Assembly: GCA_963997635.1 (NCBI GenBank)
Contig: CAXEND010000015.1
Span: 1-55,225, forward strand
From: GCA-2728135 sp002728135
GTDB taxonomy: Bacteria; Pseudomonadota; Alphaproteobacteria; UBA828
Direction: 5' to 3'
DNA: 55,225 nucleotides
Part shown: positions 44,926 to 53,710 of the stretch, piece after piece
How positions within the stretch are numbered: the stretch's first letter is position 1
Layout of the letters: the number at the start of each line of letters is the position of its first letter
Program-made: the position numbers and the translations under genes
Notes under the pieces: model-generated
Told to the model about the DNA's origin: nothing
The model's database searches: none
The model's input: only the letters and a program-made list of their open reading frames with translations

Positions 44926-45723
44926 TTAAGAAAGCCAACGTTTGCGTCGACGGTAGTGTTTTATATTCCTGAAACTTTTTGATCCACCATGACTTTCCAT
45001 CCCAAGATAAAATTCTTGAACATCAGGATTAGCAACTAATTTTTCAACTGATCCATCTATCGCCACCCTTCCATTTTCAATAATATAACCATAATTTGCA
45101 ACGCTCAACGCTAAGGCAGCATTTTGTTCAACTAAAAGCATTGAAACTCCACGATCAGAATTTATTCGTTTAATTACATCAAATATTTCCCTTACGAGTT
45201 TTGGGGCAAGGCCAAGAGAAGGTTCGTCCAACAGCATCACTTTTGGTTTTGCTATAAGGGCACGCCCGATAGCAAGCATTTGTTGTTCTCCCCCAGACAG
45301 GTATCCAGCTTCTTGACGCTTTCTTTCAGCAAGTCGAGGGAAATAATGATAGATTTCTTCAATGTGTTCTTTTTTAGGTCTGGTGTTAGTAGCATAGGTA
45401 GCTGCAATGAGATTGGCTTCAACACTAAGATCTTCAAAAACTCGCCTTCCTTCCATGACATGGAAAAGCCCCCGGCGTACTAATTCATGAGGAGCAATTT
45501 GATTTATATTCTTATCAAAAAAATGGATCTTACCTGCCGATATTTCGCCGTTCTCTAATGGTAAAATTCCGGATATGGCTTTCAGTGTTGTTGTTTTCCC
45601 TGCACCGTTTGCACCGAGCATTGCAACAATACTGCCTTCAGCAATTGTTAGAGATAGACCACGCAAAACCTGAACCGTGTGTTGGTATACAACCTGGATG
45701 TTATTTACATCAAGAACGGACAT
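44926..45723 (-). CDS. livF: ABC importer ATPase, LivF type
   Basis: A 265-aa ATPase with Walker A GANGAGKTTTLKAISG, signature YLSGGEQQMLAIGRAL and Walker B KVMLLDEPSLGLAP. MEGRRVFEDLSVEANL is typical of LivF. The C-terminal tail (SFRNIKHYRRRKRWLS) is basic and longer than in E. coli LivF. A TTG one codon upstream is a possible start. It is the fifth gene of the run and is separated from its substrate-binding protein by 34 nt. Confidence 0.94.
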   Translation of the reverse strand: MSVLDVNNIQVVYQHTVQVLRGLSLTIAEGSIVAMLGANGAGKTTTLKAISGILPLENGEISAGKIHFFDKNINQIAPHELVRRGLFHVMEGRRVFEDLSVEANLIAATYATNTRPKKEHIEEIYHYFPRLAERKRQEAGYLSGGEQQMLAIGRALIAKPKVMLLDEPSLGLAPKLVREIFDVIKRINSDRGVSMLLVEQNAALALSVANYGYIIENGRVAIDGSVEKLVANPDVQEFYLGMESHGGSKSFRNIKHYRRRKRWLS

Positions 45724-45757
45724 CAATTTTGTGTGACCTATCTCTAGATTTGATTAT

Positions 45758-46975
45758 TTATTTTAATTCAATCCAATCACTTACTGGAAGTAATGCACCA
45801 GTAGCCGAGTCACCTTTATAAATTCTACCAATAGGAATAGAATTATTTCTTACATTTACGGGTATACCTATTAGCCCTCCAGTATCCCAATTTTGAAGAG
45901 AATTAAAGGCAGCTTTGAGGTTCTGGCCAGTAAGTGGTTTTCCAGCATCAAGTGTGCGTTTAATTGTTTCAGCAAAAATCATTCCAGAGAACCATGTTTG
46001 TATAAAGTAGGTTGGAAGATATGGTTCTTTGGTAACTGCAGCCATAGTTTGTAGTGTTTTAGACTCAGCCTGATCATAATAATATCGATATGGAAACACT
46101 CCCATGTAATAGTCAGCTAGTGGGCCCATTTGTTTGATAATTGCAGGTTCCATAGCCCAAAAAGTGCCCATGAACATCGCTTTAACACCAGATTGGAGTG
46201 CCTGTTTCATTACTTCAGGCCATACACTTGTAACAAAGCCATGAAAGATAACATAGTCAGGCTTTGCTCGACGTAACTTGATTACCTCTGGTGCTACATC
46301 TACTCCAGCTGGTTTAGTTTCAATTTCTTCGACAATTTCAATTCCCAAAGATTTTGCCTTTGTTTTTGCTGATTCAATAGGATCTCGTCCAAATTCTGTA
46401 TTAGAATAAAAAAGTGCAACTTTTGGATTAGTTCCAGATGAATTTTGTGCAATATATTCAAGCAAAATACCAATTTGATCTGCATAAGATGGTCCAGGCA
46501 TAAATTGGAATGGATAGTCATCCTCATTTGTCAAATCTGTAGAAAATGATGTACCGCCTACTAGAATCTGATAACGATCATTGAGTTCTGGTGCAACCAA
46601 CTTTGAAAAGCCCGTACTATCACCATAGAAAACAACGGGTTTTTCATCAGAAGCCATTAATTGTTTAAAAAAAGCTAGTGCTTTATCCGGAACATAACCG
46701 CTGTCTTCTGCTAACAATTTGATTTGTTTTCCGTTAATTCCACCCGTTGCGTTTGTATAACCAAGAAATGCTCTAATCCCTTTTTCACCAAGTTGTCCTG
46801 CTTTTGCAAATGGTCCTGTGAGAGGCATAGAAACACCCCAAACAAGTTCATCAGCAGCTTTGGATTGATTGGTATGTATAGCATTAGCAATGGATATCGC
46901 TGCTATAATTACAGTGCATACAACAGCTCGACGCGAAACTGATAAAAGTTTTTTACTTAAAAATTTTTTTTTCAT
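45758..46975 (-). CDS. livK: ABC importer substrate-binding protein, LivK/amide family
   Basis: A 405-aa periplasmic binding protein. The signal peptide runs to about residue 42 (SRRAVVCTVIIAAISIANAI then SKAADE). The start of the mature protein, LVWGVSMPLTGPFAKAGQLG, and GGINGKQIKLLAEDSGYVPD are type I periplasmic binding folds of the Leu/amide/urea group. It is preceded by a very strong ribosome site (AAGGAGG), suited to high expression. The context of acyl-CoA ligases and beta-oxidation suggests an organic or fatty acid ligand rather than an amino acid. Confidence 0.92.
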   Translation of the reverse strand: MKKKFLSKKLLSVSRRAVVCTVIIAAISIANAIHTNQSKAADELVWGVSMPLTGPFAKAGQLGEKGIRAFLGYTNATGGINGKQIKLLAEDSGYVPDKALAFFKQLMASDEKPVVFYGDSTGFSKLVAPELNDRYQILVGGTSFSTDLTNEDDYPFQFMPGPSYADQIGILLEYIAQNSSGTNPKVALFYSNTEFGRDPIESAKTKAKSLGIEIVEEIETKPAGVDVAPEVIKLRRAKPDYVIFHGFVTSVWPEVMKQALQSGVKAMFMGTFWAMEPAIIKQMGPLADYYMGVFPYRYYYDQAESKTLQTMAAVTKEPYLPTYFIQTWFSGMIFAETIKRTLDAGKPLTGQNLKAAFNSLQNWDTGGLIGIPVNVRNNSIPIGRIYKGDSATGALLPVSDWIELK

Positions 46976-47003
46976 AGCTTCCTCCTTTTCTAAAGTTTAA
47001 TAA

Positions 47004-48038
47004 CTATGTCTTAAATGGCCAAATTTCATATACCCTTTTAGTGCGGCGCCAAATTTCGGCGAGCCCACGTGGCTCAAAGATCAAAAATCCAACAATCAAA
47101 AGTCCAAACATTACTTCTCTTGCTGGGGATAAAAATGCAAGAGTACTTGGTCCAAATGCTGCTGAAATTTCACCTAGCAGCTCGGGTATAAGGGTCATAA
47201 AAATAGCACCTAAGATACCCCCAAGAATAGTTCCCATCCCCCCAACAACAATAGCAGCAAGTATAAAGATAGAAACCGCAAAGGTATATTGGTCAGGGGT
47301 AACTACTTTAAAAAAATATGCCATTAATCCTCCGGCTAGACCGGCATAAAATGAGCTTAGCGCAAAAGCAGATAACTTTGTCCATAATAAATTGATGCCC
47401 ATTACTTCTGCAGATATATCCCGATCCCTAACTGCAATAAATGCCCGACCAATCCTAGTACGAAATAAATTTCTTGCAAAAAACAGACTCAAAATCATAA
47501 CAACAAGAATTAACCAATAAAGTTCAAATTCAGTGTCTAACTTTATACCAAATATCTCTGCTGGAGATAAAGATGTACCTCTACCACCACCTGTAACAGA
47601 ATCCCATTCATTGAAAATGAATCCTAATATAAACTGGGCTGCTAATGTTGCAATTGCAAGATAAAGTCCTTTAATCCTTAATGATGGAATGCCTACAAGA
47701 ATTCCAATTGAGGCTGCAATTAGTCCTCCTAGAGGCAAACATAGAACGAATGGAAGCCCAAGATTGTTTGAAAGCCATGCTACAGAGTAAGCTCCTATCC
47801 CCATAAATGCTGCATGACCAAGAGAAATCAGACCCGTATATCCAGTAAGGATATTAATTCCTGTAGCGGCAATAATGTTGATGCCAATAATACAAGCCAT
47901 ATAAATGTGATAATCATTACCTACAAATGGAAAGGAGATGATAAGCAATAACAAGAAACCAAACCAAATACGGCTTCGCATCGTTCTGAAAATCGCTTCG
48001 TCAGATTTATAGTTTTCTTTATAATTTCCTATAAGCAC
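47004..48038 (-). CDS. livM: ABC importer permease, LivM type
   Basis: A 344-aa membrane protein with about nine hydrophobic helices. NILTGYTGLISLGHAAFMGI is the hallmark of LivM, and RTRIGRAFIAVRDRDISAEV is the EAA-like loop contacting the ATPase. The start is GTG (48038) with GAG about 10 nt upstream. It is 39 nt after livH and 28 nt before livK. Confidence 0.93.
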   Translation of the reverse strand: MLIGNYKENYKSDEAIFRTMRSRIWFGFLLLLIISFPFVGNDYHIYMACIIGINIIAATGINILTGYTGLISLGHAAFMGIGAYSVAWLSNNLGLPFVLCLPLGGLIAASIGILVGIPSLRIKGLYLAIATLAAQFILGFIFNEWDSVTGGGRGTSLSPAEIFGIKLDTEFELYWLILVVMILSLFFARNLFRTRIGRAFIAVRDRDISAEVMGINLLWTKLSAFALSSFYAGLAGGLMAYFFKVVTPDQYTFAVSIFILAAIVVGGMGTILGGILGAIFMTLIPELLGEISAAFGPSTLAFLSPAREVMFGLLIVGFLIFEPRGLAEIWRRTKRVYEIWPFKT

Positions 48039-48077
48039 TTTTATTATCTCAATAATTTGTTGTTAACTTATTTTTCC

Positions 48078-48950
48078 TTATAACCGCTCAATCTCAGGTG
48101 TACCAAACAATCCGTGCGGGCGGACGATTAAAATTGCTAATAGCACAATAAATGGCACAACATCTTTAAAGGCTGCTCCAATATAAAAACCGGTAACTGC
48201 CTCAATCCATCCTACAATTAACCCAGCGATAACAGCGCCAAATATGCTATCTAGGCCTCCAAGAATAACGACAGCAAGAACACTTAAACCAATTAATCCC
48301 ATCGAAGGGTTCAAGGTAGTAATAGATCCAACAACAATACCGGCTAAAGATGCGGTTAATGCAGCGTATATCCATGTTAAGCTAAACATTGCTGGGACAT
48401 TGATTCCCATTGACGTTGCGGCAATTTGGTCCGTTGCAGCTGCACGCATAGCTATTCCACTTCTAGTGAAACGAAAAATTATTACTAATATTCCTATTGC
48501 TCCAATTGCCACCAAGAATCCATATGCTGTATTTGAAGGTATATACATATCTTCAATTATTATGGGCTTGTCTGGGAAAATTTGTGGCATAAAGAAATCC
48601 TCCGCAGACCATATCATCTGTGCAGCTCCATGGAGGATAGCCGCTAAGCCGACGCTAACCATTACTACTGAAATTGCAGGACGTCCTAAAAGTGGACGAA
48701 TCAGTATTCGTTCTATGCCTGCGCCAAATACGGCAGCACAAATCAAAGTTAAAATAATTGAAACTGACCAGTGAAGATCTAAAAGTGTCGTAAAGCTAAA
48801 GAAGAAATATGCACCGAACATCATCATGTTGCCATGTGCAAAATTAACAACACGTGTTGTTCGATATACAAGAGCATAGCCAACAGCGATTAAGGCATAA
48901 ACGCCACCTATGGCTAATCCTACAAGGCTTACCTCCAGAAGAAACTCCAT
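48078..48950 (-). CDS. livH: ABC importer permease, LivH type
   Basis: A 290-aa membrane protein. VGLAIGGVYALIAVGYALVY and RVVNFAHGNMMMFGAY are typical of LivH; FTRSGIAMRAAATDQIAATS is the coupling loop. The ATG overlaps the livG stop by one base. The antisense frame over this gene is long but not real. Confidence 0.93.
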   Translation of the reverse strand: MEFLLEVSLVGLAIGGVYALIAVGYALVYRTTRVVNFAHGNMMMFGAYFFFSFTTLLDLHWSVSIILTLICAAVFGAGIERILIRPLLGRPAISVVMVSVGLAAILHGAAQMIWSAEDFFMPQIFPDKPIIIEDMYIPSNTAYGFLVAIGAIGILVIIFRFTRSGIAMRAAATDQIAATSMGINVPAMFSLTWIYAALTASLAGIVVGSITTLNPSMGLIGLSVLAVVILGGLDSIFGAVIAGLIVGWIEAVTGFYIGAAFKDVVPFIVLLAILIVRPHGLFGTPEIERL

Positions 48951-49741
48951 TATTCTTTACCCAATTCAGCTGGGGTTGCTGTGCCTAAGTAAGCTTCAAC
49001 AACTTCTGGAATTTTTCTTACTTGATTTGGTGTTCCAGATCCAATTTTACGCCCAAAGTTCAAAACTATCACGTGATCAGAAATGTCCATCACTACATCC
49101 ATATCATGTTCAACGAGAAGAATAGTAATGCCTCGCTCTTCTCTTAAATCTAGTATAAATCTGGCCATATCCTCTGTTTCTTCACGATTCATACCTGCTA
49201 CGGGCTCATCCAAAAGGATTATAGAAGGATCCATTGCAAGTGCACGGGCAAGCTCAACACGCTTTTGAAGACCATAAGGCAAAGCAGCTACTGGTACGTT
49301 TCTAATATGATCTATTTCTAGAAAATCTATAATTTCGGATTCAATTTTCTTTCTAAGAATTATCTCTTCTTTTTGTGCCCACCCAAAATAAAGACCTGCA
49401 GCCAAAAGGCCTGTTTTCATATGGACATGGTGACCTAATTTAATATTGTCCAGTGCTGTCATTCCCCTAAATAGGGCAATATTTTGAAAGGTTCGTGCAA
49501 CACCAAGGGCGGCTCTTTTTGGTGGGGGTTTAGCGGTTATATTATTTCCATTAAATAAAATCTTGCCACTTTGGGGCTTGTAGAATCCTGAAATTGTATT
49601 CAGAAGGCTTGTTTTCCCGGCTCCGTTTGGTCCAATAATGGATGTAATACTTCCTGTTGTTACGCTAAGGGAAATTTTATCAAGTGCATTAACCCCGCCA
49701 AAAGCCAAGCTTAGCTCCTCAACTTCAAGAATGGTGGTCAT
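48950..49741 (-). CDS. livG: ABC importer ATPase, LivG type
   Basis: A 263-aa ATPase that begins LEVEELSLAFGGVNALDKIS. Walker A is GPNGAGKTSLLNTISG, the family loop is ARTFQNIALFRGMTALDNIK, and Walker B is SIILLDEPVAGMNREE. The signature region reads LPYGLQKRVELARAL. It is the first gene of a ten-gene run on the minus strand that ends with fadE. The 130 bp upstream to ispG is AT-rich and must contain the operon promoter; I found no convincing -35/-10 pair. Confidence 0.94.
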   Translation of the reverse strand: MTTILEVEELSLAFGGVNALDKISLSVTTGSITSIIGPNGAGKTSLLNTISGFYKPQSGKILFNGNNITAKPPPKRAALGVARTFQNIALFRGMTALDNIKLGHHVHMKTGLLAAGLYFGWAQKEEIILRKKIESEIIDFLEIDHIRNVPVAALPYGLQKRVELARALAMDPSIILLDEPVAGMNREETEDMARFILDLREERGITILLVEHDMDVVMDISDHVIVLNFGRKIGSGTPNQVRKIPEVVEAYLGTATPAELGKE

Positions 49742-49871
49742 CTTGTTTTTGTATACTCAAAATATATCATACGTTTAATAAACCTTATTGAAGGCATTCA
49801 TACAAATTCTAGCAGATAATTTTTGAATACTATCAATATTCTGAGTTATTTTCACTTTTACAGGTGATTAA

Positions 49872-51107
49872 TCAGGATCTTCGTTCATATGTTTTTGCCA
49901 CATAGTCATCAACAATATTTTGAAATTCCTCAGCAATTTTTGTTCCGCGAAGTGTTGTAACCTTCTCACCATCAATAAAAACAGGTGCAGCAGGGCTTTC
50001 ACCTGTTCCTGGAAGACTAATTCCAATGTTTGCATGTTTACTCTCACCTGGGCCGTTTACTATACAACCCATTACGGCTAACTGCATGTTTTCTACACCA
50101 TTATATAATTGCTGCCATTCAGGCATTTTATGTCTTAAATAGCTCTGAATCTTCTCGGCTAAATCTTGAAAAACAGTACTTGTAGTCCTTCCACAACCTG
50201 GACAGGCGACAACCATTGGGACAAATGATCTAAGGCCCATTGTTTGAAGAATTTCTTGGGCGACAATTACTTCACGCGTTCTGTCACCCCCTGGTTCGGG
50301 AGTTAGTGATACTCGAATAGTATCTCCGATACCTTTTTGAAGTAAAACACCAATTCCTGCAGTAGAGGCCACTATTCCTTTAGATCCCATCCCAGCTTCT
50401 GTCAGGCCAACATGAAGTGGGTAGTGACATTTCTGTGCAAGTTTATCGTATACAGCAATAAGGTCTTGCACCTGAGAAACTTTGCAAGAAATTATAATTT
50501 TATTTGAACTAAGCCCTACATCTTCAGCTAAAGTAGCACTTCTTAGTGCTGATTCAACTAATGCACTTTGCATCACCTGTTGAGCATCGAGAGGAACTCG
50601 AGCTGTAGCATTTTTATCCATTAATTCAGATAAAATTTCTTGGTCTAAACTCCCCCAATTCACCCCAATTCTTACTGGTCGATTATATTTGATTGCCATT
50701 TCAATCATTGTTTGAAACTGGGTATCCCGCTTTTCACGAAATCCAACATTCCCAGGATTTATCCTATATTTTGCAAGTGCTTTGGCACATGAAGGAGTTT
50801 CTGAAAGAAGTTTGTGACCAATATAATGGAAATCACCAACTAGCGGTACATTACAGTCAATTTTATCTAATGCATCTCTTATTCTTGGGACAGCCTCTGC
50901 TGCAGCAGATGTATTAACAGTTAAACGAACAAGCTCAGAGCCAGCATCAGCTAAGGCCTTTACCTGGTTTGTTGTTTTTTTTACATCTGCTGTATCAGTG
51001 TTGGTCATTGACTGCACAACAATAGGTGCACCGTCACCAATTTGTATATTGCCTACTTTTACGCCTATACTTGCCCGCCGATTTTCAGCATCAAGCAAAG
51101 ATGTCAT
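49872..51107 (-). CDS. ispG: 4-hydroxy-3-methylbut-2-enyl diphosphate synthase
   Basis: A 411-aa [4Fe-4S] enzyme of the MEP isoprenoid pathway, converting the cyclic diphosphate to HMBPP. Cluster ligands are Cys302 and Cys305 (CPGCGRTTS), Cys348 and Glu355 (GCIVNGPGE). Residues 1-270 form the TIM-barrel, beginning RRASIGVKVGNIQIGDGAPI and including VQSMTNTDT. GGAGA precedes ATG. It shows that this organism uses the MEP route. It looks like a single housekeeping gene among catabolic operons. Confidence 0.97.
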   Translation of the reverse strand: MTSLLDAENRRASIGVKVGNIQIGDGAPIVVQSMTNTDTADVKKTTNQVKALADAGSELVRLTVNTSAAAEAVPRIRDALDKIDCNVPLVGDFHYIGHKLLSETPSCAKALAKYRINPGNVGFREKRDTQFQTMIEMAIKYNRPVRIGVNWGSLDQEILSELMDKNATARVPLDAQQVMQSALVESALRSATLAEDVGLSSNKIIISCKVSQVQDLIAVYDKLAQKCHYPLHVGLTEAGMGSKGIVASTAGIGVLLQKGIGDTIRVSLTPEPGGDRTREVIVAQEILQTMGLRSFVPMVVACPGCGRTTSTVFQDLAEKIQSYLRHKMPEWQQLYNGVENMQLAVMGCIVNGPGESKHANIGISLPGTGESPAAPVFIDGEKVTTLRGTKIAEEFQNIVDDYVAKTYERRS

Positions 51108-51231
51108 TTTTATTAAGTCTCCATTTATTTGAAATAACTAAAATTTGAATATCACATTTTAAATTGTTTGAACATTATTGAAGATTAGTATCATTTTCTG
51201 AGTAATAGTATTTAAATTTTTAATTTATAAC

Positions 51232-52167
51232 TTAACTTTTCAAATAATTTTCAAGCATTTTTTTATTGTTGATACAATGAATTGCAATCTCTTTCCGGGT
51301 AGCAAACCAAACATCAGAAAAACCTTTTGCGTATTCTAGAAAACGTCTTAGTCCTGCAATTCTTCCAGGTCTTCCTATCATTCTAGGGTGTAGACCAATT
51401 GACATTAATCTGGTCGTATTTTGACCCTCTTCATAAAGAGTATCAAATGTATCTTTTAAATAAGCAAAGAAGTGATCACTAGTAACGAAACCCGGTGCCA
51501 TCCAAAATGAGAAATCATTTACATCAGGAGTGTAGGGTAAGACGAGATGTGATTTACCCTTAACCTTAACAAAAAATGGGGTATCATCGTTATAAGAATC
51601 ACAGTCATAAAGAAAATTACCCTCTTCAACTATCAGTTCCCGGGTATTTTTGCTGGGACCATAACGGCAATACCAACCCGAAGGCCTTTCGCCGCATGTT
51701 TCTTTAAATAACTCTATAGCACGCTGAATATGATCAGCTTCTTCTTCTCTAGTAAGTCTAAATACCTCTTCCCATCTCCAACCATGAGAACAAAGGTCAT
51801 GACTGGAATTTGCAAAAGCCTCAGCAACAGGTCTGTTTTTTTCAAAAGCTTTGGCACAAGCAAAAAAAGTGCATTTTACATTTAATTCATTAAACAATTT
51901 GAAAAGGCGCCAAATACCTACACGCGATCCATATTCAAACATACTTTCCATAGCAAAATTTCTTGTCCCTTCAGGGAAAGGATATGAACCCCACTCAGTC
52001 AATAACTCTTGGTTATTATCTCCCATGGAATAACTTTGCTCTGACCCTTCTTCGTAATTTACAACTAATGAAATAGCGATGCGTGATTTTTTTGGCCAAC
52101 CAAGAGAGGGCGGGGTATCTGCAAATCCAATGAAGTCACGATTTATGTGCCCATCATATATGGTCAT
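51232..52167 (-). CDS. puuE: Allantoinase, PuuE (polysaccharide-deacetylase-like) type
   Basis: A 311-aa member of the NodB-like fold that opens allantoin to allantoate without the amidohydrolase fold of AllB. RDFIGFADTPPSLGWPKKSR, NYEEGSEQSYSMGD and FEYGSRVGIWRLF are specific for PuuE. SSHDLCSHGWRW (residues 121-132) holds the histidines and aspartate of the active site. AGGAGGATGAA is upstream of ATG. It follows allA with a 14-nt gap, so both act in ureide breakdown. The enzyme expected between them, allantoate amidohydrolase, could be the M20 protein at 14.5-15.7 kb. Confidence 0.93.
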   Translation of the reverse strand: MTIYDGHINRDFIGFADTPPSLGWPKKSRIAISLVVNYEEGSEQSYSMGDNNQELLTEWGSYPFPEGTRNFAMESMFEYGSRVGIWRLFKLFNELNVKCTFFACAKAFEKNRPVAEAFANSSHDLCSHGWRWEEVFRLTREEEADHIQRAIELFKETCGERPSGWYCRYGPSKNTRELIVEEGNFLYDCDSYNDDTPFFVKVKGKSHLVLPYTPDVNDFSFWMAPGFVTSDHFFAYLKDTFDTLYEEGQNTTRLMSIGLHPRMIGRPGRIAGLRRFLEYAKGFSDVWFATRKEIAIHCINNKKMLENYLKS

Positions 52168-52181
52168 TTCATCCTCCTGAT

Positions 52182-52664
52182 TTAAGCCAGAATTACTGAG
52201 AGTTGTATATTTGACGGAATATTATGCCATGTTGTATCACGAGGTGTTCCGTCTTCCCATACAAGTGCGGCAAATACACCAGTTTTTTCTATAGTTGTGA
52301 GCGGGTGATGCCAGACCCCGGAAAAATAATTAATTCCTTGATTTCCAGTTACTATGAAGGCATCCATGTTTTGTATATCTGGCTCATTATTTGCCTTATC
52401 TGGGCATACTAGAACCAGATATTTTCGAACATCTAGTGGAAAGAATGATTGGGATGATTCTTCATGTTTTTCCATCACCTTAACTGTCATAGGAAGTAAA
52501 GAAGGTTTAATTTTAGCCAACAAAAGATTTGGACTAGCTTTGTGACGCTTATTCATGAGCTTTGCGGCATAATCGAAGCGACCCACTCCCTTTGGGGAAT
52601 CCAGTATATCTCCATATCTTTCGAAATTCTTTTTCGTTATTGGTTTAGCACAGATTTCAATCAT
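52182..52664 (-). CDS. allA: Ureidoglycolate lyase
   Basis: A 160-aa cupin-fold enzyme releasing urea and glyoxylate from ureidoglycolate. The start, ICAKPITKKNFERYGDILDS, and KVMEKHEESSQSFFPLD, ITGNQGINYFSGVWHHPL-like central region and FAALVWEDGTPRDT are typical of AllA. It is the first gene of a two-gene unit with puuE. Urea is a product, but no urease gene is in the window. Confidence 0.9.
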   Translation of the reverse strand: MIEICAKPITKKNFERYGDILDSPKGVGRFDYAAKLMNKRHKASPNLLLAKIKPSLLPMTVKVMEKHEESSQSFFPLDVRKYLVLVCPDKANNEPDIQNMDAFIVTGNQGINYFSGVWHHPLTTIEKTGVFAALVWEDGTPRDTTWHNIPSNIQLSVILA

Positions 52665-52791
52665 TTTTTGCTATTACCCCATTTTTAAAATAAAAATAAA
52701 AATCAATTAAAATCAACTGTTGTTTTGCTTGACCTTAATTGTGATTTAACGGCAGTCTTATAACTCACTGGAGAGAGAAGAAAGTTAAGTT

Positions 52792-53628
52792 TTGAATAAA
52801 CTAACTGAATTATTAGAGCAAGATGCTCCACCGTCAATTCAAGAAATTTACCGAAATATTCGTTTAAATTGTCACACTCCTATGGTGGCTTTAATTTATC
52901 GACACCTTGCTACAAAGCCAGGCGTGTTAGAGTGGGCATGGGCATCTCTATCTCCGATCATGCGTTCTGGTTTACTACCGAATTCTGCCAGGGAAATGGC
53001 TTTAGTTGCCTCTTACCCAAAAGTTTCTTCTTTGTCACTTAGCGAGATAAAAGCACTAGATTTATTAGAGATTGATGTGTGTGCAATCAGATATATCATT
53101 GCAGCATATCATGCAGCCAATCCTTGTAATATTTTAGCAACTCTATTTTTACTAAAATTGCTAAGAGGTTCAATACAACTAATAACAGAGCCGGAAGATT
53201 TGACCTCAGCCTTAAGTTTAAAAACTCAACAAGAGTTCCCCTCTTTACCACCCATGGTAGATTCAGAACTTTTACCTAGAGAAATTCTTGGATTTAGACC
53301 TGGTTCAGCATCTTCAATGGGATTAACACCTTCCTTATATAGACACTTGGGGCACTGGCCTATGTGGTTGAAGGTAGTATCAGAGAAATACCTATCTGTA
53401 TCATATCAATCTAATGAGATAGATAATTATTCCAAGAAACTATATCTCGCTGCCCAAAAGAAAGTAGATTTCTTTTTTACTCAAGGAGAAAAAATTAAAT
53501 TTGATGATGACCGCCCTTTAGGTTCAGAGAAGGACTTGTTATGCAAAACACTTGATACGTTTGTTGAAACAATACCAACTCTAATTATTGTTGGAGCGAT
53601 TTTAAATCAAACATTAGAGGAATATTAG
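52792..53628 (+). CDS. DehI-like (2-haloacid dehalogenase group I fold) protein of unknown function
   Basis: A 278-aa helical protein. The layout matches DehI-family proteins: IQEIYRNIRLNCHTPMVALI with YRHLATKPGVLEWAW near the start, YHAANPCNILATLFLL at 106-121, and LYRHLGHWPMWLKVVSEKYL in the second repeat. In Pseudomonas DehI the catalytic Asp189 precedes a similar LANWP block; aligned from the Trp-Pro, this position is Leu182. A haloacid dehalogenase activity is therefore doubtful. The start is TTG, with GGAGAGAGAAG upstream. It is divergent from allA and 82 nt before the M20 amidohydrolase. Family call is from remembered motifs, so moderate. Confidence 0.6.
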   Translation: MNKLTELLEQDAPPSIQEIYRNIRLNCHTPMVALIYRHLATKPGVLEWAWASLSPIMRSGLLPNSAREMALVASYPKVSSLSLSEIKALDLLEIDVCAIRYIIAAYHAANPCNILATLFLLKLLRGSIQLITEPEDLTSALSLKTQQEFPSLPPMVDSELLPREILGFRPGSASSMGLTPSLYRHLGHWPMWLKVVSEKYLSVSYQSNEIDNYSKKLYLAAQKKVDFFFTQGEKIKFDDDRPLGSEKDLLCKTLDTFVETIPTLIIVGAILNQTLEEY

Positions 53629-53710
53629 GAAATCAATAAATTTATTAACTTATATATTTATTTTTTCTATGGCGATCAGATATTTTTTCAATAAAAAGGA
53701 CTTTTCGTAA

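Noticed and set aside
48244..48774. Long plus-strand open frame antisense to livH (176 codons)
   Set aside because: It is fully contained in the well-supported livH gene, is low in complexity (Ile/Ala/Pro-rich) as expected from antisense of a membrane protein, and has no recognisable domain.
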